A DNA stretch of 64,000 bases from Anodontia alba (Eukaryota; Mollusca; Bivalvia; Lucinida; Lucinidae): positions 5,512,056-5,576,055 of the forward strand of contig OZ024825.1 in assembly GCA_964016985.1 (NCBI GenBank). Direction: 5' to 3'. The notes below the pieces were generated by a model. The model had not been told where the DNA came from. It ran no database searches and saw only the letters and a program-made list of their open reading frames with translations. Positions 31,993-44,389 of this stretch are shown one piece after another. The position numbers were made by a program, and so were the translations under genes. Each line of letters starts with the position of its first letter. The stretch's first letter is position 1.

Positions 31993-32400
31993 AAAAAAAA
32001 AAAAAGGAAATTTAAATTTTTAATGTTGTCTGCTGCTATCGAAATTTAGCAGGTTAAAGGATAAGGATGAGGCTAATTTTAACTTCACTCTCCGTTCACC
32101 TAACAGTGAGTAATTACACTCTTAAAGACAGGATTTTCAAACCAAGGGGTCTGGTTCCCAGTACAGGAAATGTTTTACCTGTACAGGTAAAGGTGTGAAT
32201 TTATTTTAGCCAATCAGTGGACTAGAAATACCATACATGGTAATTCTGTTGGTTGACTGATGATGTTACCTCCTTGAGATCAAAAGACAGAATGACACTG
32301 TCTATCTATCTATCTATTCAGATTTTTAAGGCTACCAGGCAACTGAGCCACATAGAGGCAGCATGGAACTTAATCCTGTTTTTATAGTGCACTCCTATCT

Positions 32401-32613
32401 TTAACCCTTGTCCTGCTGAGCCTGGATATGCCTTTTCTTTGCAAACAGTGTAGATCCAGATCAGTTGGCTTCTGAAGAAGCCAACTGATCTGGATCTGCA
32501 CTGTTTGCCATTCAATATGTGACTCTATATCAACAACCTTGACCAAGTAATCTGACTGGCTGAAATTTAGAAATGGGTGTGGCTTCTTAATTTATTCAGC
32601 AGGACAAGGGTTA
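32401..32613. mobile_element. C-family TTAA MITE, complete
   Basis: TTAACCCTTGTCCTGCTGAG to TTCAGCAGGACAAGGGTTAA; hairpin CAGTGTAGATCCAGATCAGT with the apex GGCTTCTGAAGAAGCC. Confidence 0.9.
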
Positions 32614-32619
32614 AGACAC

Positions 32620-33300
32620 TTACAATGATGCAATTGCTTATCTGGTACTTCCACACGAGGTAAGTGCATGAAATAAACTGCAGCATCAGATAACTTACCT
32701 TTGGACAAGTGTGCCCAGTGAAGATTCATATCAGATAGCAAATTTGCACAGTCTGATCAGAATCATCCTTGGGTGCATTTTGGACAGCCAAGGATGCAAA
32801 GTTTCTTCATGCCCACAACAAAGACTTAAATCAGACTGCTGATTTGTGACATCACTGAATACATATGTCAAAAGGTATACTTTCTCACTTTGCGGCTCAA
32901 ATAGTTAGCTAACAGCAGTGCCCAGTTTTGGAAAAGAGACAAAATGATATATTTATCAGTGGCAACTGACTCAAGTTGTTCACTGTAAAACTCATTATAA
33001 CCAAACACTGCACATTGATCCAGATATTTACTTTTTTTTTATTCATCCTTTCAGCCTAGCACACTAAAATAAATAGCTGTGCAAACAGTGTAGATCCTGA
33101 TGAGACGGCTTGTAATGAGCCATCTTATCAGGATTCTGTTAATGAATTTTGGCTGAAACTCCTTTTTACAACTATGAATGTGTCCAAATTCAGAGATGGA
33201 AAAGTCAATTTCAGGAACTCAGGGTTGAAACGGTTAACCCATATTCTGACTTTCTCCAATTCTGGGTAACATTGTTTCTGTGACATGTATTAAATTTTCT
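32620..33300. other. Intron 11 stretch, only scattered repeat fragments
   Basis: Isolated AGATCAGATTG-type words and a fragment of the TGTAGATCCTGATGAGACGG hairpin near 33085-33130; nothing coding. Confidence 0.5.
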
Positions 33301-33305
33301 GTATT

Positions 33306-33550
33306 TCGAGGGTTGAGCGCAAGACTAGCGTAACTCAGATGGTTGTTTTTCCCCAAACCTAATCTCCTCACCATGAAGGCATTATGAAGATTACAACATT
33401 TCTTTCTGTAAACAATGAAAATTTAGGTGCCATTGCTCGTATGAGCAATGGCACCTAAATTTGCATTGTTTACAAAGGGGTCCAAGTTGCCCCTAAACAA
33501 GGGTTTCAAAAATACGTTTGAGTTACTATAGTCTTGCGCTCAACCCTCGA
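33306..33550. mobile_element. K-family MITE, copy 2
   Basis: TCGAGGGTTGAGCGCAAGAC / GTCTTGCGCTCAACCCTCGA are nearly perfect TIRs. Almost identical to copy 1 through the hairpin TTAGGTGCCATTGCTCGTAT. Confidence 0.88.
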
Positions 33551-33704
33551 TTTGTCATCTGACAACATTTTGATAAACATACCAGTAATAACCATGAATG
33601 AACAAAATGATCAAACTCTGCCAAAATAATTTCAGCCTTGCTGTGACCAAACCTGTCTATTAACACACGCGTATGCAAACTGTAATACTTAGAACAGACA
33701 ATGC

Positions 33705-34145
33705 ATTTTCCCCCTTGAATGGTGCAGTTTAATTCTTAAAAGGAAAGGATACACTTTCAGGGGAGGCAACTTATCAATTGTTTTGCATCCTTTCTGAAAA
33801 GGGGTCTATTCTAAAAGGAAAGAATTAGCTCCCCTCAGGAGCATTTTTTTTCTTTTTACCTCTTTTTGAAAGGACTTGCTATAAACAGGAAGTAACAAAG
33901 TTGTCTTTCTTGTAAAAATGACAGAAAATCTACCAAGTATATCAAGTCCCCTTCAATATTTATCATTAAATCAGCAGCTAACAAATGAATATTTCTCTTC
34001 CTTGTTTTTCTTTCTTCTCCAGATAATAGGGATCAGCAGTTCATGTGAATCCTCTCCTTAGGAGAAAACTCATATGCAATAATTATCAGGCCTATTTTCT
34101 GGGAAAACAAATCAATAATATTTTAGAATTCATTAATTAATATTT
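33705..34145. mobile_element. J-family MITE followed by a G-family remnant
   Basis: J (33705-33955): GGGTCTATTCTAAAAGGAAA around TAGCTCCCCTCAGGAGC, with outer AAAATCTACCAAGT. G (33960-34145): AATCAGCAGCTAACAAATGA and the pair CCTCTCCTTAGGAGA. Confidence 0.6.
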
Positions 34146-34153
34146 AAATTCAG

Positions 34154-34384
34154 GGCCTAGTTGTTCAATACTTCATGAAGTTGTTAGCTAATGTGACATT
34201 ATAATTTCTATCTTGAAATATGGCAAATAAATTGATATTTTTGCTGAAAAAAAAAGTGAGTAGCTTTTGCATTTTACTCACATTTTTGCAGCAAAAATAT
34301 CAATGTATTTGAAAATATACCTTTGCTACAACATATAACGAGTTTGTCATTAACAAGCAAAACAATGCTTTGAACAACTGGGCC
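34154..34384. mobile_element. D-family MITE, diverged
   Basis: GGCCTAGTTGTTCAATAC to GCTTTGAACAACTGGGCC; CAG left, TTG right. The hairpin is shortened (GAGTAGCTTTTGCATTTTAC). Confidence 0.75.
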
Positions 34385-34637
34385 TTGTATTGTAAGAGTT
34401 AATCCTTGAGTGCTCACCACAAAATTAAACAAAACTTTGAGAAAGCTCTCAAACTCTGTGTTAATGAAACAAACAAAACAATACAAAATGCATTTAGTTC
34501 AATTAAGAAGGCAAAACGGTTAATAATGCAAGCAAAAATGTTACAAAATGATTAGAGAATCTCACCTCTTTAAAACTGACTGTAAACTTTTGTTGAAAGA
34601 AAACAACTTAATGTCACAATTTTATTTAGAAAATAAT

Positions 34638-35030
34638 CTCAGGTCCAGATAAAGGGAGTTTTCAGAAGATAAATTTTGTTGTTTTTGCATCAAAACCTAT
34701 CTAATTGGATATTCATTGGACTTTTGCACCAAAAATATATCTTGTGGATACTTTTAAGATATTTAATGATGCAAAAATAATATTAACCCTGTCTTTGCAA
34801 ACAGTGTAGATCCAGATCAGCTGGTTTCTGAAGAAGCCAACTGATCTGGATCTGCACTGTTTGTCATTAAATATGTGAATATTTGTCAACAACTTGGATC
34901 AAGTGATCTGATTGGCTGAAAATTAGAAGTGGGCCTGGCATCTTAATTTATTCAGCAGGACAAGGGTTAATTATCTGAAAAAAAAAAAAAATATCACTCT
35001 GATTATCACTTTATCTGCAGCTATGTTATA
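34638..35030. mobile_element. F-family element split by a C element
   Basis: F ends AGGTCCAGATAAAGGGAG and TTATCTGCAGCTATG enclose a C element at 34782-34970 (CAGTGTAGATCCAGATCAGC hairpin, right end TTCAGCAGGACAAGGGTTAA). Confidence 0.65.
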
Positions 35031-35301
35031 ACTCACTGTAAACTTATATTAGAAGAAAACTTATAAGGCATTGGCAGATTCAGAGGGGGTTCAGGGGGTT
35101 TAGTTGAACCCCCATTAGAGTCCAAATTATTTAATTTTCATGATGAATTTAAAGAAAATGCTGGCAAAATGGTCAAATTGAACCCCTCCTAGCAAATTTG
35201 AACCCCCTGTCTAAAATCCTGGATCTACCCCTGTTAGGAATGGATACTCCTCCAAGAATGGTAAATATAAGCTCCCATTTTTGAAAAGTTTCAAATCCTT
35301 G

Positions 35302-35581
35302 CATTACACACCTATTAAAATAAATTGAAAATTTTACAACCAAAAAAGGAAAATTTTCAGATGAAAAATTCTGATATTTTTCATTTTCCTACTCAAAACA
35401 TAGATTGTGGGTACTCATTAGAACTGCCTTGCCGAGACAGTTCTATCAAGTACCCACAATCTTTGTTTTTTTAAGCAAAATAAGAAAAATAATGTACACC
35501 CCTGTAAACTCCAGTTTTACTATATAAAAGTGGGGTTTAAGGGAATCAAAATGATAAACACGTAGGTGTGTTTTCGTGATG
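35302..35581. mobile_element. E-family MITE
   Basis: CATTACACACCTATTAAAAT to TAGGTGTGTTTTCGTGATG, with the ACATAGATTGTGGGTACTCA hairpin and TGGGGTTTAAGGG. Confidence 0.82.
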
Positions 35582-35645
35582 GAGGCAATTTCTTACTTGC
35601 AAAACTGTCTGCCTTTGCAAAAAGTATGACTAAATGTTTGAGGTG

Positions 35646-35866
35646 TACCGTAATAATCCTAAGTATTAGGACAGATAGGCCTTTGCAAACAGTGTAGACC
35701 CAGATCAGATGCTGCAGATTGTGGCATCTGATCTGGGTATACACTGTTTGCCATATATACAGCAATATTTTAGATGCATCAAGAGATAGAAGAAAGGACT
35801 ATTTCAAATTTTAGGACAAGCAAGGTAAGTAGATAAGGTGTCCCAATACTTAGGATAAATACCGTA
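35646..35866. mobile_element. A-family MITE, complete
   Basis: TACCGTAATAATCCTAAGTA to TTAGGATAAATACCGTA; hairpin GCAAACAGTGTAGACCCAGA with the apex GATGCTGCAGATTGTGGCATC. Confidence 0.88.
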
Positions 35867-36139
35867 TCCCTTCACCTGAGCCATGAGTCAGGCAGATACT
35901 GACAGTGGAGAAAACCTGTATGCATCCATGATATCTAATCAGTGACTTCAGCTTCCACTTACAGAATCAGTGGACATTGTAGAAAAGGACAAAAAGTAAT
36001 AAGAGGTCCATGGCCCACTACACAGACCAGAGCTTAAGTAGGTGAGCAAGTCCCCTTCTGCAATCTTAACCCTTTTGTACTCAGAACTTGTACTTTGTAC
36101 TTTCAGTTCTATTTTTCAGTATTTAAATTTTGATATAAG

Positions 36140-37395
36140 TTGCTTACTTTACATATTTAAAATAGGTCAAGGTCAACCAATGGTCACCATTTGAATAAAT
36201 CTGGTAAGGCCAGTCCCCAATGCTGCATACCAAGTTTCAAGGTCTTCGGCCTTTCAAGTCCTGATAAAAAAATTTTCAAAGGTTTTTTTACCATTTATGG
36301 GCATGGCAAATATCTTGATCATGTGACCTAAATCCCATGAACAAATTTTCATTCCCCTATCCCACAGGGGCTCCACATGTAATTTGGTTTCAATCAGCCC
36401 AGCGATTTTAGAGGAGAAGATAAAAATACTGAATCTGAGGCATCCAATACAAAGGTCAATAAATGACCTTGGTATTTATAAAAAGTTCATTTAGGTGATT
36501 GCATATATCAACTTTGAACGTCTAGGGTACAATAGCTTCACATAAATCCACAGTTTTGCCTTTTTCCCATACAAAAGCCCAAGTGATCAAATTTGACCTT
36601 GTCGTAAAATAGGTCCTGGTCAAGCAAGGGTCACTATTTGAACAAATTTGGTAGAACCCAAGTTCCCAATGGTGCATATGAAGTTTCAAAGTCATCATCC
36701 ATTTGGTTCATGAGAAGAAGATTTTCAAAGATGTTTACCATGTATGGGAATGGTGGCCATCTTGATCATGTGACCCAGATCCCATGAACAAACTTTCATT
36801 CCCTTATCTAACAGAGGCTCTGCATTTAATTTGGTTTCAATCAGCCAAACAGTTTTTGAGGAGAAGAAGATAAAAATACTGAATGTGAGGCATCCAGGAC
36901 AGAAGTCAATAAATGACCTTGACCTTTGGTATTTATAAAAAAATCCTTTTGCTGATTGCAAATATCAACTTTGATGTCATAGGCTACAATAGCTTCAGAA
37001 AAATCCACTGTTTGCCTTTTTCCCCACACAAAAGCCAAAGTGACTGAATTTGACCTTGCTGTAAGATAGGTCAAGGGTCATCATTTGAACAAACTTGGTA
37101 GAGCCAAAGTTCCTAATGCTGCATATCGTTTCAAGGTCATCTGTCATTCGTTTCCTGAGAAGAAGATTTTCAAAGGTTTTTACCTTATATGGTCATGTGA
37201 CCCACACTTTATGAACAAACTTTTGTTACCCCACCCCATGGAGGTTTCAAATGTAATTTGGTTTCAATTGGCCCAGCGATTTCAGAGGAGATGTGGCTTG
37301 GAAATGTTGATGATGCCCACACGGACAACTGACCACTGCCTCTCCTGTAAGCTTCCCAAAGCCTTTGGCTCTACTGAGCTACAAATCCTTGAGCA
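36140..37395. mobile_element. Pearl-like array, about three units of 430-460 bp
   Basis: AGGTCAAGGTCAACCAATGG-type starts near 36165, 36605 and 37070 are each followed by GCATACCAAGTTTCAAGGTC, AGAAGATTTTCAAAGG and a CATGTGACC phrase. The right end AAAGCCTTTGGCTC resembles other pearl-like ends. Confidence 0.6.
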
Positions 37396-37906
37396 AAATG
37401 CAGTTATGATGACTGATCTATGTCTTGTTTACTGAAGAAATATTTTCTCACAGCCCATACTTTAAAACTATAACACCAATTGCACTAACTGGCATAAAAT
37501 CTTAATTGGAACAATATTACATACAAATGTTTTTATATTTGTAAACAAATATAAAACATTTGTATGTTCACGAATACAGATTTCTCCCAGTAATTTACAC
37601 TGTGATGAGTAACTAGTGCATTATTTCACAGTATCAGATCTGTTTTTACAGACTTCTTCCCCTATTACCACATTTAATTTGACAAATTTTGCCCATTAAA
37701 GAAACATAAACTGTGCCTTTTGCCATTATGTTATGGATATGCTGTTGATGTTGCAAAAGAAAAGGCTGAATGGCATCATTTTCTAACATTGAATCAGTAG
37801 ATGGGAGAGAATGACTGTAGAAATTATTTCATGATCAGCCATGAATGTAAAGTGGCCGAGCTTGGGTTTGAAAATCCGACCCCTGGATCTGCAGTCAGAT
37901 GCAATT

Positions 37907-38118
37907 AACGCTTAGCACTCTGGGTAAAATTTTCAACAGACAACATTTTGAAATATTTTTCTTATTTTTTCTCAGAAAACAGGATACGACATTTCATGCA
38001 AATTGTCTCCTAAGGAGTCAATTTGCATGAAATGTCAAATCCTGTTTTTTGGGAAAAACAAGAAAAATATCATCAATTTGTCATCTGCTGAAAATGCCCA
38101 GAGAGTCGTAAAGGTTAA
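37907..38118. mobile_element. G-family TTAA MITE, complete
   Basis: TTAACGCTTAGCACTCTGGG to GAGAGTCGTAAAGGTTAA; hairpin GACATTTCATGCAAATTGTC with the apex TCCTAAGGAG. The TTAA ends suggest piggyBac relation. Confidence 0.82.
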
Positions 38119-38442
38119 CTGTGTTTCCTTGATATGAACTCTACTGATAAGTAGCATGGTTAATTTGGCTAAAAACTTGTTCCTTCAGAATTTGTTTTTT
38201 ACCAAATAATTAACTATGCTCCTCCTGTTTTACATCAATCAAACACTGTTGACTATTCTATATATACAACACTTTTGCAAAAGAAAATCAGGACTGTATA
38301 ATAACAGACTGTAGAAAAGTTATTTTGACATAAAATCATATTTCTCTATGAAAACACAATGTAGATCTAATCAGACTTATCTAAGAAAGATAATTCTGAT
38401 GATAGTCATGTTTTGTGTGAAGATATAAGTCCAACATTCATA

Positions 38443-38911
38443 GAACCAGATAAGGAGACGACTGATGTGATAAATTACAACATTTTTTGTTATTTTTGCC
38501 CCAAAACATATCCTGTATGTACTCATTGGAATAGCCTCACCATCATGAAAACACTCCTATATAATACTGACCCCGTTAAACCCCACTTTATATAGTAAAA
38601 CTGGGATTTACAGGAGTATACATTATTTTTCTTATTTTGCTAAAAAAGCATAGATTGTGGGTATTCATTAGAACTGCCTCATCAAGGCAGTTCTAATGAG
38701 TACCACAATCTATGTTTTGAGCAGGAATATGAAAAATATCGAAATTTTTTATCTGAAAATTTTCCCTTTTTTGGTTGTAAAATTTTCAATATATTTCAAT
38801 AGGAATGTTTTCGTAATGAAGAGTATTCCAATGAGTACCTACAACATATGTTTTGATGCAAAAATAACAAAAAATATCCAAAATTATTGTTACATCACAT
38901 TATCTGTACTA
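38443..38911. mobile_element. F-family element split by an E element
   Basis: AACCAGATAAGGAG ... GTACTCATTGGAATAGCCTC before, AGTATTCCAATGAGTACC ... TTATCTGTACTA after. E (38541-38818) runs CATCATGAAAACACTCCTAT to GTTTTCGTAATG. Confidence 0.75.
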
Positions 38912-39237
38912 TTGTAAGACACATTTTCTCATGGAAGTAATGTGTATTACCTGCAAGTCCCGCTTCCTAAACCTAATTTTTTTTCTTACTACTCACAAGT
39001 TTAACTCATACGAGTTCTAGGACTCACAGAACACTGCAGAAAACTGCTGTAAAATAAGTTAGGGACTACTGTATTTATCATGTGACTCATTCAATTTCAA
39101 GCACACTGGTCCCTTGGACTACTAAATGTAAAAGAATCACTGCAAGATGCATTTTGCATGCTGTTATCAAGGCTAGATTATAAAAATTGGTACAGCCAAA
39201 TACCAAGCTATCACAGAACAAAACCCAAAGTTTTAAA

Positions 39238-39504
39238 CATCACGAAAAACACACCAATATAATTTTGACCCCCTTAAACCCCTCTTTTATATAGTAAAAC
39301 TGGGGTTTACAGGGGGATACATTATTCTTCTTATTTCTGCTCAAAACATAGATTGTGGGTACTTGTTAGAACCACCTCTAACGAGTACCCACAATCTATG
39401 TTTTGAGCAGAAATAAGAAAAATATCAGATTTTTTTATCTGAAAATTTTCATTTTTTTGGTGGTAAAATTTTCTATATATTTGAATAGGCGTGTTTTCGT
39501 AATG
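39238..39504. mobile_element. E-family MITE
   Basis: CATCACGAAAAACACACC to GAATAGGCGTGTTTTCGTAA, reverse orientation to most copies; hairpin ACATAGATTGTGGGTACTTG. Confidence 0.85.
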
Positions 39505-39886
39505 AGGAACAAACTTTTCTTTCCTAATGTAAATGAACACATTTCAAAGAGAGAGCACTCTTAAGTTGTTGCTTCCCTTCTCTAAGGCAGACCACTCTAG
39601 TAGAAAAGAATTCAATTCCTTCGTATATGAATCTCTTTAAAATTAAGACTACCCTTAAAACAATGGGTGCTGCCCATTTAACCACATTTAGTCTGAAGAC
39701 TCCGACAGTGCAGACCCAGATCAGACACCAAAGAAAATGGTGTCAGATCATGGTCACCACTGTTTGCAAAAAGTTTAGTCATTTTTCTCTAGGAATATCT
39801 AATCACATTGATATACCTAAAATTGAAATTCGACTATTTCAATATATAGTTTAGGAAAGTTTATTCAGTCTAAAATGGGTTAAGAT

Positions 39887-40180
39887 TACTGTATTTACTC
39901 TAAGTATTGGGACACCTTAACTCTTTACCATACTTGTCCTTAAGTTTGAAAAAGTGCATTTTTCTACCTACTGATATGTCCAAGGAAATACTGGATGAGT
40001 AGACCCTGATCAGACGCCGCTTTCTGCTTTTCCACACACCAATTCCCTTTTGAAAAGGGATCTACTCTAACAGGACAGATTAGCTCAACTAAAGGGGGCA
40101 TTTATTGATTTTAGAGCGAATCTGTTGCTGTCAAAAACAATTCTGAAAGATTTGAATACCCAGGAAGTGATTCTATTCCC
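39887..40180. mobile_element. A-family MITE cut by a J element
   Basis: A left half TACTGTATTTACTCTAAGTA up to CAGACGCCGCTTTCTG. J from 40028 (TTTTGAAAAGGGATCTACTC) replaces the right half. Confidence 0.65.
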
Positions 40181-40560
40181 CTTAAATTAACTCAGATAGC
40201 ATTTAACCTAAATTCAACTTTAAATTAACTTACATAGCATTTAACCTTTAAACCAGTCTTTAAATTAACTTAGCTAGCATTTAACATTTAAAACGCTGTA
40301 GGTGAAACAGACATATGACACTTGAATTAAAATTTCTGTCACCCCCTCCCCCTCCTGACCACCCACACCCACCCCCCACCCCCCTGTAGGTGGAATAGAC
40401 ATATGACACCTGAATTAGACTTTCTCTCACCCTCTCACCCCCTCCCTCCACAGCACCTTCCCTCACAGCAAATTTATTTCTGCAATAGTAGTCCCCCTCC
40501 CCAACCTCCCCTCACAGCAAATTTATTTCAGCAATAGTAGTCCCCCTTTCAAAAGGGAGA
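40174..40560. repeat. Cluster of short tandem repeats with a C-rich tract
   Basis: About 46-bp units AAATTAACTTA(C/G)ATAGCATT, three copies (40180-40290). About 88-bp units with GACATATGACACCTGAATTA, two copies. A C-rich run at 40341-40386. About 55-bp units CCTCACAGCAAATTTATTTC, two copies. Lies 140 bp from exon 11. Confidence 0.8.
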
Positions 40561-40699
40561 CAAACATTTCCAGTTTAGCATGCTCTCTCTTTAAGGTGTA
40601 TCTAGGCACCCTAATTTTAACAAGCCAAAGGACAGTCTCTTGCAGCAGACAATACCACAATCCATGCAATGATGCAGTTTATCACTTAAAATAACCTAC

Positions 40700-40832
40700 C
40701 TTGCTTTTATAAAGAATCTGTATTCACACAGAAGTGTGATGATGAAGAAAACCAGTCCATCAATCGACATGACAACCAACTTCTTAGATATCAGGTCCCA
40801 TTCAAAAGGTGATAACATTTTATCATACTGAC
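40700..40832 (-). CDS. ABCA2: ABCA2-like exon 11: helix 12
   Basis: Residues 552-594, ending on AG of an Arg codon. The acceptor is AATTTTAG|GTC and the donor GCAAG|GTAGGT. The peptide starts QYDKMLSPFEWDLISKKLVV and continues MSIDGLVFFIITLLCEYRFF, the final helix of membrane domain 2. 'FD.MKSPFEWD....LVAM...G' is the equivalent in ABCA2. The exon has no ATG-led reading frame of its own and was found by joining phases. The intron on its 3' side is about 11.8 kb, the largest in the window. Confidence 0.94.
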
Positions 40833-40908
40833 CTAAAATTATTATAATGTTCATTTATAAATATGAGTAAAGTTACAAAACTAACTGACTAACTAACTAA
40901 CTTACAAT

Positions 40909-41121
40909 CTAATTGTCCTATGCCAAAGTGTCTGTCAAAATGGAATATGCAAACAGTGCAGACCCAGATTAGACTGCTCCTGGAGCAGTCTGATCAGGGT
41001 CTACACTGTTTGCCAATACACTATGTAGTTTAATAAACATCAGATTCTGCATACAAAGGAAAACTTACGCCAAAAAAAAAGTATGAAATAAAGTGTTCGA
41101 ACTTTTTGGGCATTTACCTTA
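40909..41121. mobile_element. B-family MITE
   Basis: TAATTGTCCTATGCCAAAG to TTTGGGCATTTACC; hairpin GCAAACAGTGCAGACCCAGA with the apex TGCTCCTGGAGCA. Confidence 0.8.
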
Positions 41122-41149
41122 ACTAAGTATATCAATAACAAGAGCTCCG

Positions 41150-42650
41150 TCAAGCGGGGCATTATATGCCCGTGGCAAGTAATAAGATGCAGCACATTAA
41201 CTGGCTCCTGTATAGTTCAGTGCTCTGGATATAAACTGTAAATGGAATTACAAAAAAAAAAAAAAAAATAAAAAAAAAGTTCATTGGGGCATAATCTCTG
41301 CTGATATTTGGTGAACTATAACCTAAGGGTCAAAGCTGGCCAAGAAATTAAGGGAGAAGTTTGCTGCTTCAAGGGAGAAGTGCTTTCTGACGGCGGACAC
41401 ACCACAAAAGCATGGCTATATTATAAGCTCATATGAGCCTTTAGCACAATATTACATCTAAACAATATGCTGTGAAAAGTTTACAAAAACTTTCAAAGGG
41501 GCATAAATCTGCAAATATTTGGTGCACTGTAACCTAAAAATAATATGTGCTGCTCCACATCATCATGTAAGTATTTATAAGTTTCAGCTTGATCAGATAT
41601 AAACTGTAGAAGGATTTAGCCAGAAACAAAAAATTAATAGAAATTTTCAAAGGGGTTTAACTCTGCTAATATTTGGTGGACTGTAACCTTGAAATTATAT
41701 GCGCTGCTCCACATCATGGTCTTACTTCAAATCAAGTTTCAGCTTGATCGGATGTAAACTGTAGGAGGATTTAGCCGGAAACAAAAAATTAATAGACATT
41801 TTCGAAGGGATTTAACTCTGCTAATATTTGGTGGACTGTAACCTCGAAACAATACACACTGCTCCACATCATGGTCTAAATGTACATGAAGTTTCAGCTT
41901 GATTGGATGTAAACTGTAGGAGGATTTAGCCATAAACTAAAAATTAATCGAAATTTTCAAAGAAGTATAACTCTGCTAATATTTGGTGGACTGTAACCTC
42001 GAAATAATATGCCCTGCTCCACATCATGGTCTAACTATACATGAAGTTTCAGCTTGATCGGATGTAAACTGTAGGAGGAGTTAGCCGGAAACGAAAAGTC
42101 TACTGAAATTTTCTAAGGGGCAAAACTCTGCAAACATTTGGTGGACTGTAACCGGAAACAATATGCTCTGCATCACATCATGGTCTAACTATATACCAAG
42201 TTTCAGCTTGATCGGATGTAAACTGTAGGAGGATTAGCCGGAAACGAAAAATCTATTGAAATTTTCAAAGGGGCATAACTCTGCTAATATTTGGTGGACT
42301 GTAACCTCGAAATAATATGCGCTGCTCCACATCATGGTCTAACTATATATGAAGTTTCAGCTTGATCGGATGTAAAATGTAGGAGGAGTTAACCGGAAAT
42401 GAAAAGTTTACAGAAATTTTCTAAGGGGCATAACTCTGCAAACATTTGGTGGACTGTAACCCCGAAACAATATGCCCTGCGCCACATCATGGTCTAACTA
42501 TATACCAAGTTTCAGCTTGATCGGATGTAAACTGTAGGAGGAGTTAGCCGGAAACGAAAAAGTTTACGGACGGACGGACGGACGGTGGATGGACGGACGC
42601 CATACCCCGTAACATAATACGTCCCGTTTTTCAAACATGCGTATAAAAAT
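41150..42650. mobile_element. Pearl-like element, eight units of about 155 bp
   Basis: GGGGCATAACTCTGCTAATA, TTTGGTGGACTGTAACC, TGCTCCACATCATGGTCTAA and AAGTTTCAGCTTGATCGGAT recur. The array ends in (ACGG)n at 42566-42600 and an ATACGTCCCG terminal matching inverted GCGGGGCATTATATGCCCG at the start. This is the clearest match to the pearl plan. Confidence 0.85.
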
Positions 42651-42761
42651 GGACATATTTATTTATCAAAAATCCATAACATCAATTTAAAAACCTTGTT
42701 TTTTAGGGTTTTTTTTTCACATTTTTTTTTCACAGATGTTCTTTGGTATCCATTGCTTCCA

Positions 42762-44389
42762 TGACATTTGGTCTAAAACCACTTGGTCGAATGTATCATT
42801 CCGTCAAATGTCACTTTTAGTCTAATAATAGATTTTTGTTTGGTCGAATTTTCGTTGAAAAAAATCGTTGAATTGACATTTTGTCGAAAATTCATTGAAT
42901 TTTCATCAAAAAACTGAAAGCAGCTAAAATGAAAGTAACTGACCCCAATACATCCTACTGCGCATGATTTTTGTTACCTGCTGACGTAATCAGTGTGCTT
43001 GTTTAGATCGCTTATGCACTGAAGCCTTACGGAACACCAAAAACAGCAGAATAGACTATTTCCAAATCTAAGCCTATTTTTTTACTACCACGATTGCTCA
43101 AATAAAATTCAGTTCAGGGCTCATTATATTATGACCAACCTATTGATATGAAAAATAATGGAGCAAGCCGATAACAATTAGTCATAATGAACTCGATCAC
43201 GGTAACAAAACTTCGGCCAAGTGTCACATTTTTTTTTTAAAACAAATTCGACCAATTGACCCATTTCAATATTTTTTCAACCGAACGTTGTACAGTGTAG
43301 CTCCAATACATCGTGGTCCATTATTTTGCGAAATCCAGTATATCACGAATAGGCCATGGCTCCCAAATTTTCCATAAGCAAAAAAAAAATTTTTTTTTAA
43401 AAACATAAAATATTCGTTGTTTTATTTAACTTCAGAAAAAACAAAACAAAAAAAAAAACGTGTTCCGCCTCCGGTAATTGATTTATCGCGCGTATCCCGA
43501 CGCTAAGTCGTGTCAGGTATTATATGACAAACAATCAACTTAGTGTCAATCAGCGCACACGTTGATTATAATTGGCACACAAAAAATTATATCACCATAA
43601 TTGTCGTAATCATTATCATCATTTAGTACATAGATCTACTCAATGCTCAATCAGTCAGTGATGCCCACAAACTAAATTTGCTCAACAGGTAAAATCGGTC
43701 CACCTCCTTTTCAACACCAGCAAATTTTACAAGACAGTAGTCTTACGATGTTTCTGTCCTACATACACAGATCTTAGTCCGCTTATTTTACACTTCTGTA
43801 GATATAAATATTTCAGAAGAAAACAACTGCGTCAAAAAAAAACAAAACAAGTACAAACAAATAAACTTAAATAAAAAGAAATTAACTTTGATAAACGACA
43901 GTTTTGTTGTATTTTTTTGCGCCCACAATATAACCAAAGGGAAGCAACTCAAGTTATCTTAGCCCAATTGAGTAACTTCCCTTCGCCATTTAAGGGAACC
44001 AGAGTATCCAAAATGGCGTCCTAAATTGTCAATCCGATGATTTCTTGTTTTTGTAGTTTATCAGCTGGTTTCGATTGGAATTACTTGTTAGACATAGCGC
44101 ACCATTGTAAATTATTCCATTGAGCAATTCTAATCCAATCTAAATTAGGAAATATGGTGACAACATGATTGAATACCATTTATCCGTGATGTCTCAGCAA
44201 ACTACCACGGCAACAAACCGAGCGAGTGTTATGCAGGCCGTTATACATGCACGGTACATATCGGGACTTATATCGCGCTCTGTTTATATCGTGATAGCGG
44301 ACTCTGGACCCCGAGGACCGTGATATATTGGAGCTACACTGTATTCAACCGAAAGCTACATTTGACCGAGTGGTTTTCGACCAAATGAC
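42762..44389. mobile_element. Outer DNA transposon with a nested second transposon
   Basis: Ends CATTTGGTCTAAAACCACTT (left) and, reverse complement of the right end, CATTTGGTCGAAAACCACTC, both continuing GGTC.AATGT. The inner element at 43293-44341 interrupts it. Confidence 0.75.
43293..44341. mobile_element. 1.05-kb pogo/Tc1-like non-autonomous element
   Basis: TA|CAGTGTAGCTCCAATACATC at the left and GATATATTGGAGCTACACTG|TA at the right: TIRs of about 27 bases and a TA target duplication. CpG-containing interior with no transposase frame. Confidence 0.85.
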
